NCBI RefSeq assembly: GCF_900130125.1
Contig: NZ_FQXY01000010.1
Coordinates: 1,054,001-1,118,000, forward strand
Direction of reading: 5' to 3'
From: Bacteroides congonensis
GTDB taxonomy: Bacteria > Bacteroidota > Bacteroidia > Bacteroidales > Bacteroidaceae
DNA length: 64,000 bases
The first letter of the stretch is position 1; each line of letters opens with the position of its first letter. The notes under the pieces are model-generated. The model searched no databases and was not told the DNA's origin. It saw only the letters and a list, made by a program, of their open reading frames with translations. A program made the translations under genes and the position numbers. Below are positions 9,647 through 17,981 of this stretch, piece after piece.

Positions 9647-10627
9647 ATGAAAAAGATAAGTTGGTTTTCGCTGTATTTACTGCTCTATGCTGTTGCAGTA
9701 GCGTTCTGTTCGTCTTGTTCTGATGATGAGAGTCCTTTGAGAAATGACCTTTTACGGAAAGATGTAGGACCGGTTCTGGTAGGAAATACATTGGAATTTG
9801 CCTACGCAATAGGTTCTACGGATGGCACTCCGATAAAAGCAGTGGAGGTTACAGCGTCTTTCCCGGGTGCCGAAGGAACCGGGATTGCCATAAATAGCAG
9901 ATACACCAATCCGGATAACGGTGAAGAAGAGGAAGTGCGTATTGCTACGGAGACAAGCACGGAAGGAACTGTTTCCAAAGCCTATATTGTTGATACGGTT
10001 GCTGCGACTATACGTTATTTCTATGTTGTGCCCGAAGTTGCCCGGGGCAGTAAGATAAAATTCCATTTCCGCAGTATTACCGGAACAGGTGAAGCTACTG
10101 TCCAGTCTCCTGAATATACAGTGAGCAATGTGGAAATCTTTAAGAATCTGTCATTGTCGTCCGGAGAAAGAAGTTGTTTCTCTTTGGAGACGATGCAGTC
10201 TTACTCCGTGGCTCAAGTAGAAGAAATGGGTATTGCCGGCAAGATTGATTTTATCTATACTTACAAGCCGACAATGGGTTCCGGATGGTCGTTTGCCCAC
10301 GGGCTGGTATCTCCGTCCAATGAAAAAGGGTATTTGTATCCTGTTGAAATCCCGTCGGGAGCAGCCAACCGCACGTTGATGGAGAAAAGGTATTGGCCTG
10401 ACGGTCAACTGAAGACCAGCGGAGTGCCTACTATCTATGTCGATGAGATAGATTTGCGCCAGGCTGCATTGGACGGAGTGACCGCACATGCTTACGAGTT
10501 AGGACAAGACCAGGGAGTCTTGATAAAAAGTCATGACGGGAAGTATATCGCCTATTTGTATATCAACGAGACAAGTAGTAATCTGAAACGTATGAGTTTT
10601 GCGATAAAGCGTTTAACTTTAAAATAG
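9647..10627 (+). CDS. Surface lipoprotein, DUF4466-like
   Basis: A 326-residue protein with a long hydrophobic leader and lipobox FCSSC near residue 25. The start of the mature part (NDLLRKDVGPVLVGNTLEFAYA) resembles DUF4466 proteins, which are found after susCD in Bacteroides PULs; I make this match by eye and it should be tested. The rest is beta-rich with no catalytic motif, so a role in glycan binding at the cell surface is inferred from context. It is tightly packed in the operon, 6 bp before the repeat lipoprotein gene. Confidence 0.7.
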   Translation: MKKISWFSLYLLLYAVAVAFCSSCSDDESPLRNDLLRKDVGPVLVGNTLEFAYAIGSTDGTPIKAVEVTASFPGAEGTGIAINSRYTNPDNGEEEEVRIATETSTEGTVSKAYIVDTVAATIRYFYVVPEVARGSKIKFHFRSITGTGEATVQSPEYTVSNVEIFKNLSLSSGERSCFSLETMQSYSVAQVEEMGIAGKIDFIYTYKPTMGSGWSFAHGLVSPSNEKGYLYPVEIPSGAANRTLMEKRYWPDGQLKTSGVPTIYVDEIDLRQAALDGVTAHAYELGQDQGVLIKSHDGKYIAYLYINETSSNLKRMSFAIKRLTLK

Positions 10628-10633
10628 TCTGAT

Positions 10634-12400
10634 ATGAAAAACTATATAAAAAATATCTATCTGTTAATCATCTTTCTCTTTGCTGCAGTAGCTTGTAGTG
10701 ATAATGACGATGTGATAAAGAAAGATGAGCTCGGAGAGGTGATACCGCCGGTAGTGGTTGAGCCTGTAACTGTACTGGATGAGCAATTTGATGATAAGAA
10801 TAATTATCTGACATCGGGTGGCCAGCCGTTTCCCGCTTCTTTTTCCAACGGTTATTTTGAAAGAACTATATCCGACGAGGTTATTCAGGATTTGAATCTG
10901 AAAGTGTTTTTGGCACAGTGTCGTCTGGAACCGGATGCTCCCGGCGTTTCAGTGAATGGCAGTACGACCTCGGACGGACGTATTCTGTTGGATGCCAATA
11001 CCGGAGCCATAGAGACGGGATTGTTGGGCAGTGTTTCGAAAATCTCACTGGTAGCCGCCAATGGTTCTGTCGATAACACAGGTACAAAAGTCGTGCTGAT
11101 GATTAAGGCAAAAGGTGGAAACTGGGAAGTCTACGCAACAAGCCCGCTCCTTTCCGGCACAAATGCTTGTGAATGGGTATTGGATAAGAAAATTATGAAA
11201 TATCCGATTTACGTGAAGATTGTTGCGGATGGGGCAACCTCTTCCACCGCTTTGGCAATCTATGATTTTAAGCTGGAAGGGACTTTATGCGAATCTCCTG
11301 TTGAGCCGGGGCCGTCACCTGAAAACACCTTGTTCAATGAAGGGTTCTATAATGACGGTGAAGGTATAAAGATCTTTAAGGCTAGCGACGGTTCGGTTTT
11401 CCCCGGAGGAAACTGGAATACCAAAGAGGGCTATTTCGAAAGGATCATAGGCGAACAGGTATTGAAAGTGCGGCTGCACGGATGCCGTATTGATTATACG
11501 GAGAATCGTATTTCCATTTATGGAGAGAATACCTCTAAGGGGCGTTTGCAGATAGGGACAGGCGGAGGATATATTGAATTCCCCGTGTTGGGTTCAGTAA
11601 GTAAAATCTCTTTGGCTCTTTCTGCCGGAACTGCCGGAGATGTAGCTACCCGTGCCTTGATACAGTATCGGGATAAAGGAACCAGCGATTGGAAAGACCT
11701 TGCCATGAGTGAGGATGTTACGGCAAATTCACCTGTAAAATGGGAATTGAATGATGTTTCCGCCAATCCGGTAGCTATTCGTATTATGCAAGACCCTGCT
11801 ATTACCAAGGGAAATTCATTGGCTATCTATGATTTGGTGATAGAAGGAGCAACAGACTTGTTGCCGGAAGAAGCAGTCGATGTGACGTTGATGGATGAAC
11901 GGTTTAGGGAACTGAATTTGTATAAGGTAACTGAAACAGGAGCGGATCCGGACCGGAATACTTTCTACGAAGAGTTGTATTTTGACCGTGAAGTGGAAGG
12001 AAGAAACATACGTACCAAGATTTATCAGGGACGTGTGCAGAGTACTACGCGTCCCCCTGCGAATGCAAACGGTGCGACACAAGGGCGCCTGTTGTTGAAG
12101 AACTTTGCTGAAGGCGGCGCTTTGGAAACACCGATTTTTGGTAGAGTCAAGTCAATAGTGGCGAAGATTACTGCAGGTGATACTGAGCGGAAAAGTAAAG
12201 CCGTACTTCAAATAAAAGGCGTAGGCGATGACAAATGGAAGGATTATGCCGTTAGTGACGAGGTAGATGAAGTAACGGTCTTATCATGGGAGTTGGAAAA
12301 TATCTCGGACGAGCCTGTTGCATTACGGATTATACAACATCCTGATTATACTCACAATATGGGTATCTATAATCTCACGATAGAAGGAACACTTTATTAA
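10634..12400 (+). CDS. Lipoprotein of three tandem about 172-residue beta-sandwich repeats
   Basis: A 588-residue lipoprotein (lipobox VAC at residue 21, then an acidic linker) made almost entirely of three tandem repeats at nucleotides about 10772-11287, 11327-11851 and 11882-12397. Each repeat opens with a 'DE-F' type start (LDEQFDD, FNEGFYN, MDERFRE), has a central GR(I/L)(L/Q) strand followed by GSVSKIS or GRVKSIV, and ends with IYD(F/L)-x-(L/I)EG(T/A). Short Pro-rich linkers separate them. There is no catalytic signature. In the order after susCD, a multivalent surface glycan-binding protein is the best reading. I do not recognise a named family. Confidence 0.8.
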   Translation: MKNYIKNIYLLIIFLFAAVACSDNDDVIKKDELGEVIPPVVVEPVTVLDEQFDDKNNYLTSGGQPFPASFSNGYFERTISDEVIQDLNLKVFLAQCRLEPDAPGVSVNGSTTSDGRILLDANTGAIETGLLGSVSKISLVAANGSVDNTGTKVVLMIKAKGGNWEVYATSPLLSGTNACEWVLDKKIMKYPIYVKIVADGATSSTALAIYDFKLEGTLCESPVEPGPSPENTLFNEGFYNDGEGIKIFKASDGSVFPGGNWNTKEGYFERIIGEQVLKVRLHGCRIDYTENRISIYGENTSKGRLQIGTGGGYIEFPVLGSVSKISLALSAGTAGDVATRALIQYRDKGTSDWKDLAMSEDVTANSPVKWELNDVSANPVAIRIMQDPAITKGNSLAIYDLVIEGATDLLPEEAVDVTLMDERFRELNLYKVTETGADPDRNTFYEELYFDREVEGRNIRTKIYQGRVQSTTRPPANANGATQGRLLLKNFAEGGALETPIFGRVKSIVAKITAGDTERKSKAVLQIKGVGDDKWKDYAVSDEVDEVTVLSWELENISDEPVALRIIQHPDYTHNMGIYNLTIEGTLY

Positions 12401-12413
12401 TCGGATATACAAT

Positions 12414-14291
12414 ATGAGAACAATCAAATTTCTATTATTATACATACTTCTATCCCTCTGTGGGGGGATAGAAGCCAGTGCCCAATTGAAGCATTTGGAT
12501 AAGGCGGCAGATTTCGGAGAGCATCCCCGGTTATTGCTGTTCGACAGTGATATTCAGCAAATAAAAGGTAATATTGAAAAGAATCAGCTATGGAAAAAGA
12601 TAGATGATGTGATTCAGTCGGAATCCCGGAAACTGTTTGAAGTCGATGCTGTGAAGCGGATAAAGACAGGGCGCAGGCTTTTGGCAGTCTCGCGCGAAGC
12701 TTTGCGACGGATTTTCTATCTCTCTTATTCCTACCGCATCACTTCGGACGAGCAGTTTAAAGCAAGGGCGGAAAAGGAGATGCTTGCCATTGCTGATTTT
12801 GAAGACTGGAACCCTTCCCACTTTTTAGATGTGGCGGAAATGACCCTGGCTATGGCAATTGGTTACGACTGGCTATACCATGATTTGTCGGAGTCGTCGA
12901 GGACTAAAATCAAAGATGCCATTATCAAGAAAGGGATAGACACTTCTTTCAGTACAGACAATAATAGTTGGCTTTCTTCCGGTCATAACTGGAATCAAGT
13001 GTGCAACGCCGGAATGGCGTATGGTGCTATAGCGGTTTACGAAGACATGCCGGAGATTGCAAAAGTAGTTGTGGACAGGGCTGTTTCCTCTATTGCCTTG
13101 CCGATGAAAGGATATGCGCCGGACGGTGCTTATCCTGAAGGATTTACCTACTGGTCTTACGGCACCAGTTTCAATGTACTCTTCCTGTCTGCTGTCGAAA
13201 AGCTCTTTCATACGGACTTCGGACTGTCTTCAATGGAAGGTTTCCTGCCTTCCGCTTATTTCATAGAGAATATGATTACTCCTTCAAAGGAGAGCTTCAA
13301 TTATGGTGACAGTGGCGATGCCACCTCTTTGAATCCTACCCTTTTCTGGTTTGCGGACAAGATGCATGATTCGACTGTTTTGTGGAGCCAGTACCACTAT
13401 CTCACAAAAAAGAAAGGCAGCTCATTCGCTAAGAACAGAATCCTGCCGGCATTGATGATATGGGGAAAGAATATCGACTTGGAACATATTCTTCCGCCGT
13501 CTCGCAACTTATGGGTTGGACAGGGCGTGACTCCGGTAGGCTCTATGAGAACTTCCTGGACTGACCCTGATGCCATATTTGTAGGGCTTAAGACCGGACG
13601 TGCCGGAGCCAACCATTCCCATATGGATATAGGTTCATTCATTATGGAAGCGGACGGCGTACGTTGGGCGATTGACCTCGGGCCGCAGGACTATACATCT
13701 TTGGAAACCGTAGGAATTGACTTGTGGAACAGAAAGCAGCACTCACAGAGATGGGATGTTTACCGGTACAACAATTTCTCGCACAACACATTGGCGTTTG
13801 ACCATAAGAAGCAGAATGTGAACGGTTATATCCGTATTGACAGTTACGGAGACTCTGCCGGCTTCATGCATCTTGTTTCAGACTTGTCGAATGCCTATAA
13901 GAGTCAGGTGAAATCGTGCAACAGAGGAATTGCCGTTGTTGATAATCGTTTTGTCGTAGTGCAGGATGAAATCGAAACACTGGACAAACCGACGGAACTG
14001 ACCTGGACGATGGTTACCAGAGCCGCTGTCAGAAAACTCAATGATTGTACTTTGGAACTAACCGAGAAAGGTAAGAAAATGATATTTAAAGTAGAGTCCA
14101 ATCAGAAGATAAAGTTGAGAAGTGTTCCTGCCAAGTCTTCCAACTCCTATGATGAACCTAATGACGGAGTAACTTTGATTGGTTTTGAAACTTCGATTCC
14201 TGCCTTGGCACAAGCCAGATATTGCGTGAAACTGATTCCCCGGAATACAAAAGCGAAGTATAAAATAACTCCGTTGAAAGAGTGGAAGTAA
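12414..14291 (+). CDS. Heparinase II/III-family polysaccharide lyase
   Basis: A 625-residue exported lyase with signal peptide ending SLCGGIEASAQ. The N-terminal two-thirds is an alpha/alpha toroid: HPRLLLFDSD near residue 38, SGHNWNQVCNAG near 188 (Asn and His of the active-site region), and YPEGFTYWSYG near 240 with the likely catalytic Tyr. The C-terminal beta-sheet domain begins around residue 400 with the family hallmark NHSHMDIGSF, whose His binds metal or substrate. Family members cleave uronic-acid polysaccharides by beta-elimination (heparin/heparan sulfate, alginate and others, PL12/15/17/21 types). The exact PL family and substrate are uncertain. The gene lies in the PUL, 13 bp after the repeat lipoprotein gene. 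Confidence 0.85.
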   Translation: MRTIKFLLLYILLSLCGGIEASAQLKHLDKAADFGEHPRLLLFDSDIQQIKGNIEKNQLWKKIDDVIQSESRKLFEVDAVKRIKTGRRLLAVSREALRRIFYLSYSYRITSDEQFKARAEKEMLAIADFEDWNPSHFLDVAEMTLAMAIGYDWLYHDLSESSRTKIKDAIIKKGIDTSFSTDNNSWLSSGHNWNQVCNAGMAYGAIAVYEDMPEIAKVVVDRAVSSIALPMKGYAPDGAYPEGFTYWSYGTSFNVLFLSAVEKLFHTDFGLSSMEGFLPSAYFIENMITPSKESFNYGDSGDATSLNPTLFWFADKMHDSTVLWSQYHYLTKKKGSSFAKNRILPALMIWGKNIDLEHILPPSRNLWVGQGVTPVGSMRTSWTDPDAIFVGLKTGRAGANHSHMDIGSFIMEADGVRWAIDLGPQDYTSLETVGIDLWNRKQHSQRWDVYRYNNFSHNTLAFDHKKQNVNGYIRIDSYGDSAGFMHLVSDLSNAYKSQVKSCNRGIAVVDNRFVVVQDEIETLDKPTELTWTMVTRAAVRKLNDCTLELTEKGKKMIFKVESNQKIKLRSVPAKSSNSYDEPNDGVTLIGFETSIPALAQARYCVKLIPRNTKAKYKITPLKEWK

Positions 14292-14312
14292 ACTATTAAA
14301 ATATACTTGAAT

Positions 14313-15485
14313 ATGAATAAGATTATTAGATATTGGGCATTTCTATTATTGCTTTTCGCAGCGGTAAGTTGTGATTCATCCGATGATATGAAGGATATTA
14401 TCATTTCTCCGAAAGAGGAAGTGAAGCCGCAAGTGGTCAAGGTTTTCTCGCATCCGGGCATCCTGTTCACCTATGAGGATATGGCAAGGATAAAGAAACA
14501 GGCTTTTTATTATGCAAAACCCTGGAAACTGGGTTATGAACTGCTGAAAGGCGATGCGAACGTAAATTATGTGGTACAGGGACCTTATGCGGAAGTGGAA
14601 AGGACGGAAGGGGTGAACAGTACTGCTGCGGGAGCGATGAGCGGTGATTCGCAGATGGCATACCACTGTGCTTTGATGTGGGTTATCACGGAAGAACAGC
14701 GTTATGCAGACAAGGCGATTGAGATATTGAATGCCTGGTCGGGCACATTGAAGGCTTTCACCGGCGGAGATGATATGTTGATGTCGGCATGGTATGGTTT
14801 CAATCTGATAAATGCAGCCGAAATACTTCGTTATACGGAGGCAGGATGGAAAGAAGAAGATATAGCGCGGGCGGAAAAGATGTTTAAAGATGTCTTTTAC
14901 GAGCTGATTAAAGACTGGAAACGCGGACGTGCAGGAAACTGGGATACTGCGATTACCAAAATGCATCTGGCAGTCGGCGTATTTTTGGATGATAAGGAGA
15001 TTTTCGACAGGGCGATAACTTTCTATACTTCAACAACCGAAGGCAGCAACGGTACATTGCAGAATAACATCTATGAAACCGGACAGAATTTTGAAAGTGG
15101 CAGGGATCAGACACATGCCCAATACGGAATAGGCGGACTGGCAGAATCCTGTGAAGTGGCATGGAAGCAGGGGCTTGATTTGTATGGAAGCATGGACAAC
15201 CGCTTGTTGAAAGGTTTTGAATATATGGCGAAATACAATCTGGGCAATGACGATGTCCCTTTCCAGGGAAATGTGTACGGAAGTTCTATCTCGGCTACGG
15301 ACAGGGGAAAACTCCAACCTATCTATGAGATGGTGTACAATCATTATTATAACAGGAAAGGTCTTCCGGAATCGGAACTGGAATATACCCGCCAAGTGGT
15401 GGAGAAAGTACGCGGGCAAGGTGGTGAGAGCTGGAACGCGCAATGTCTGGGATTAGGAACGCTTTTGTTTAACGAAAGTGAGTAG
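14313..15485 (+). CDS. Alginate-lyase-family polysaccharide lyase, lipoprotein
   Basis: A 390-residue lipoprotein (lipobox AVSC). I place the start at the ATG at 14313 rather than the in-frame TTG at 14307, because the ATG gives a clean signal peptide. The protein is an alpha/alpha barrel of the alginate-lyase superfamily (PL5/PL38-like): HPGILFTYEDMARIK near residue 50, GNWDTAITKMHLAVGVF near 210, and GQNFESGRDQTHAQYGIGGL near 255, where the Asn, Arg-Asp-Gln-x-His and Tyr residues form the active site in such lyases. It would cleave glucuronan- or alginate-like chains by beta-elimination. GH88 follows 7 bp later. Confidence 0.8.
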   Translation: MNKIIRYWAFLLLLFAAVSCDSSDDMKDIIISPKEEVKPQVVKVFSHPGILFTYEDMARIKKQAFYYAKPWKLGYELLKGDANVNYVVQGPYAEVERTEGVNSTAAGAMSGDSQMAYHCALMWVITEEQRYADKAIEILNAWSGTLKAFTGGDDMLMSAWYGFNLINAAEILRYTEAGWKEEDIARAEKMFKDVFYELIKDWKRGRAGNWDTAITKMHLAVGVFLDDKEIFDRAITFYTSTTEGSNGTLQNNIYETGQNFESGRDQTHAQYGIGGLAESCEVAWKQGLDLYGSMDNRLLKGFEYMAKYNLGNDDVPFQGNVYGSSISATDRGKLQPIYEMVYNHYYNRKGLPESELEYTRQVVEKVRGQGGESWNAQCLGLGTLLFNESE

Positions 15486-15492
15486 GAATATA

Positions 15493-16749
15493 ATGACAGG
15501 AATGAAAATGAGAAATAGCAGATTCGCTTTTTATAGCTTGATATTGCTTTTACTGGCGGGTTGTACGGGTACAGATAGTAAAAAGCAATTTATCGGGGAA
15601 AATATGAACTATGCATGTGAACAAACCCGCTATATGCTGGAGTCTTTGGGTGATACGAACGGGCGGTATCCCAGGAGTACGAAAAAAGACGGCAGTTTGT
15701 CTACGACGGATATTTACGGATGGACAAGCGGCTTTTTTCCGGGCACTTTGTGGTTCTTATACGAGTTCACCAATGATAGCTGTTGGAAAGAGAAGGCAGT
15801 GGAATGGACATTGCCTCTTGAACCGAACCGAACTAATACGAAAGACCATGATGTCGGTTTTATGATGTACAACAGCTTTGGCAAAGGCTTTGCCTTGACA
15901 AAGAATGAGAGTTACAGGGACATTCTGGTACAGACGGCGAATTCATTGATGACGCGGTATAATCCGAACGTCCATTCCATTCAGTCATGGGAAGGGGGCA
16001 AATCGCATCATGACACGATAATCTGGCAATTTCCTGTGATTATTGACAATATGATGAATCTTGAGTTGCTCTTTTGGGCAGCCAGGGAAACCGGGGACAA
16101 AAAGTATTATGATGTGGCTGTCACACATGCCAACACGACTATCAAGAATCATCTCCGTGAGGATTTCAGTTGTTACCATGTAGTCGATTATGACACCATA
16201 ACGGGCGAAGTCAGGGACCGTGCCACTGCCCAGGGATATGCCGACAATTCGGCTTGGGCGAGAGGGCAGGCATGGGGAATCTATGGTTTTACAATGGTAT
16301 ATAGGGAAACCGGAGACTCAAAGTATTTGTCCGTTGCACAGAAGATGGCTGATTTCTTCTTGCATAACCCGTCCTTGCCGGAAGACAAGGTTCCTTTGTG
16401 GGATTTTAATGCGGGACAAGACGGATATACAAAGAAATGGAAATTTGATGAGACAAGGATAGGCTATATTCCAAGGGATGCCTCTGCTGCCGCTATTGCC
16501 GCCTCTGCCCTTTTTGAGCTATATCAATATACGAAGAATCCGGAATATTATGATTCGGCTGTTACGATGATTCATAGTTTGGCGTCAGAGCAGTACAGGG
16601 CAGTACCGGGGAGTAATGCAGGTTTTTTATTAATGCATTCTACGGGTAGTCTGCCGCATGGAAAAGAGATAGATGTTCCTTTGGTCTATGCCGATTATTA
16701 CTTCTTGGAAGCTTTACTGCGTTATCAGAAAATCGGTAAAGAATCTTAG
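15493..16749 (+). CDS. GH88-family unsaturated uronyl hydrolase, lipoprotein
   Basis: A 418-residue alpha/alpha-barrel enzyme with lipobox LLAGC. The ATG at 15493 (or 15502) is preferred over the in-frame GTG at 15478, which would overlap the upstream gene. GH88 features: GWTSGFFPGTLWFLYE, DHDVGFMMYNSFG with the first catalytic Asp, IIDNMMNLELLFWAA with the second Asp, DNSAWARGQAWGIYGF, and the late PLVYADYYFLEALLR. These enzymes hydrate the 4,5-unsaturated uronic acid that lyases leave at the non-reducing end, releasing it as a keto-acid. Its presence with three lyase-type genes strongly supports an acidic polysaccharide target. It is the last gene of the PUL on this strand. Confidence 0.93.
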   Translation: MTGMKMRNSRFAFYSLILLLLAGCTGTDSKKQFIGENMNYACEQTRYMLESLGDTNGRYPRSTKKDGSLSTTDIYGWTSGFFPGTLWFLYEFTNDSCWKEKAVEWTLPLEPNRTNTKDHDVGFMMYNSFGKGFALTKNESYRDILVQTANSLMTRYNPNVHSIQSWEGGKSHHDTIIWQFPVIIDNMMNLELLFWAARETGDKKYYDVAVTHANTTIKNHLREDFSCYHVVDYDTITGEVRDRATAQGYADNSAWARGQAWGIYGFTMVYRETGDSKYLSVAQKMADFFLHNPSLPEDKVPLWDFNAGQDGYTKKWKFDETRIGYIPRDASAAAIAASALFELYQYTKNPEYYDSAVTMIHSLASEQYRAVPGSNAGFLLMHSTGSLPHGKEIDVPLVYADYYFLEALLRYQKIGKES

Positions 16750-16788
16750 AAAATAAGAAGATTTAGGTATAACCGGCTTTTCACTCAG

Positions 16789-16822
16789 ACAGATGTGGTA
16801 TGAAATTACCACATCTGTGGTA
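16789..16822. promoter_or_regulatory. Palindromic operator-like element upstream of cysK
   Basis: Perfect 12-bp arms ACAGATGTGGTA (16789-16800) and TACCACATCTGT (16807-16818) flank a 6-bp spacer. The right arm also forms a second palindrome, TACCACA-TC-TGTGGTA (16807-16822). The result is three alternating half-sites TGTGGTA/TACCACA/TGTGGTA directly upstream of the cysK -33 region. It could be a repressor or activator site for sulfur control, or an mRNA hairpin ending the PUL transcript, although no T run follows. Confidence 0.55.
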
Positions 16823-16845
16823 TTTTCCCTGAACAGAATCCGTCC

Positions 16846-16853
16846 TATCTTTG
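16846..16853 (+). promoter_or_regulatory. cysK promoter, -7 box
   Basis: TATCTTTG matches the TAnnTTTG consensus exactly. A TTTT close to the -33 TTTG lies 19 bp upstream at 16823-16826, the spacing expected for the Bacteroides primary sigma factor. The ATG of cysK is 39 bp downstream. Confidence 0.75.
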
Positions 16854-16891
16854 TACTATATTAAAACAGAGGAAATTAAAAACAGATATAT

Positions 16892-17839
16892 ATGGAAAAG
16901 ATAGCAAGAAAATTGACGGATTTGGTAGGTAATACCCCGTTGTTGGAACTCAGCAATTATAATAAGAGTAATGGTCTGAAGGCTCGCCTGGTAGTGAAGC
17001 TCGAATACTTCAATCCGGCGGGGAGTGTAAAAGACCGTGTGGCGTTGGCAATGATTGAAGATGCCGAAGTAAAAGGTGTTTTGCAGCCGGGAGCTACCAT
17101 TATCGAGCCTACCAGTGGGAATACCGGGGTAGGGTTGGCTTTCGTAGCTGCCGCCAAGGGATATAAGCTGATATTGACTATGCCCGACACAATGAGTGTC
17201 GAACGGCGTAATCTTCTCAAGGCTTTGGGGGCGGAACTGGTTCTGACGCCCGGTGCGGACGGAATGAAAGGAGCCATAGCCAAAGCGGAAGAGTTGAAAG
17301 CAGCCACTCCGGGGTCTGTTATCTTGCAGCAGTTTGAGAATCCTGCTAACCCCGCCACGCATTTACGCACAACCGGCCTGGAAATATGGAGAGATACCGA
17401 GGGGAAAGTCGATATCTTTGTGGCCGGAGTAGGTACTGGCGGGACAGTTAGCGGTGTAGGCGAAGCACTGAAGATGCGCGACCCGAGTATAAAAATAGTG
17501 GCGGTGGAACCATCCGATTCTCCGGTACTGTCCGGTGGAAAGCCCGGTTCGCACAAGATTCAGGGAATCGGCGCCGGTTTTGTTCCGAAGAATTATAAGG
17601 TTTCCATTGTGGATGAAGTCATCCAGGTACAGAATGATGACGCTATTCGCACGAGCCGTGAGTTGGCAAAGCAGGAAGGTTTGTTAGTGGGCATCTCTTC
17701 GGGAGCTGCCGTATATGCTGCTGCAGAACTTGCGAAGCGTCCCGAAAATGAAGGGAAGATGATTGTGGCATTATTGCCAGATACGGGAGAACGTTATTTG
17801 TCTACCATCTTGTATGCTTTTGAGGAATATCCCTTGTAA
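16892..17839 (+). CDS. cysK: Cysteine synthase A (O-acetylserine sulfhydrylase)
   Basis: A 315-residue cytoplasmic PLP enzyme that makes cysteine from O-acetylserine and sulfide. Visible hallmarks: NPAGSVKDRVAL near residue 43 with the PLP-binding Lys, PTSGNTG near residue 74 for substrate carboxylate binding, GTGGTVSG near 184 for the PLP phosphate, and GISSGAA near 270. Length is normal for the family. It is a single gene between two PULs, with its own promoter and an unusual palindromic element upstream, and it converges on the GH3 operon with a shared terminator hairpin. The alternative, a cystathionine beta-synthase-like paralogue, is less likely given length and motifs. Confidence 0.96.
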   Translation: MEKIARKLTDLVGNTPLLELSNYNKSNGLKARLVVKLEYFNPAGSVKDRVALAMIEDAEVKGVLQPGATIIEPTSGNTGVGLAFVAAAKGYKLILTMPDTMSVERRNLLKALGAELVLTPGADGMKGAIAKAEELKAATPGSVILQQFENPANPATHLRTTGLEIWRDTEGKVDIFVAGVGTGGTVSGVGEALKMRDPSIKIVAVEPSDSPVLSGGKPGSHKIQGIGAGFVPKNYKVSIVDEVIQVQNDDAIRTSRELAKQEGLLVGISSGAAVYAAAELAKRPENEGKMIVALLPDTGERYLSTILYAFEEYPL

Positions 17840-17890
17840 GGCAAATATTGGCGAAAAAGATATATAGGAAAATAGGAATAAATAGAGAGA

Positions 17891-17946
17891 AATGAAGAGT
17901 GGGGAAGCCTGAACCGGATTGGTTCGGTGCTTCCCCACTCTTCATT
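17891..17946. terminator. Strong bidirectional terminator hairpin
   Basis: Perfect 18-bp arms AATGAAGAGTGGGGAAGC (17891-17908) and GCTTCCCCACTCTTCATT (17929-17946), with a further inner stem GAACC/GGTTC. It lies between convergent cysK (+) and the GH3 gene (-). On the minus strand it is followed by a T-rich stretch. Confidence 0.85.
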
Positions 17947-17981
17947 GTAAACAGGTTTGGATTTATCGGATTTTTGGGGCT

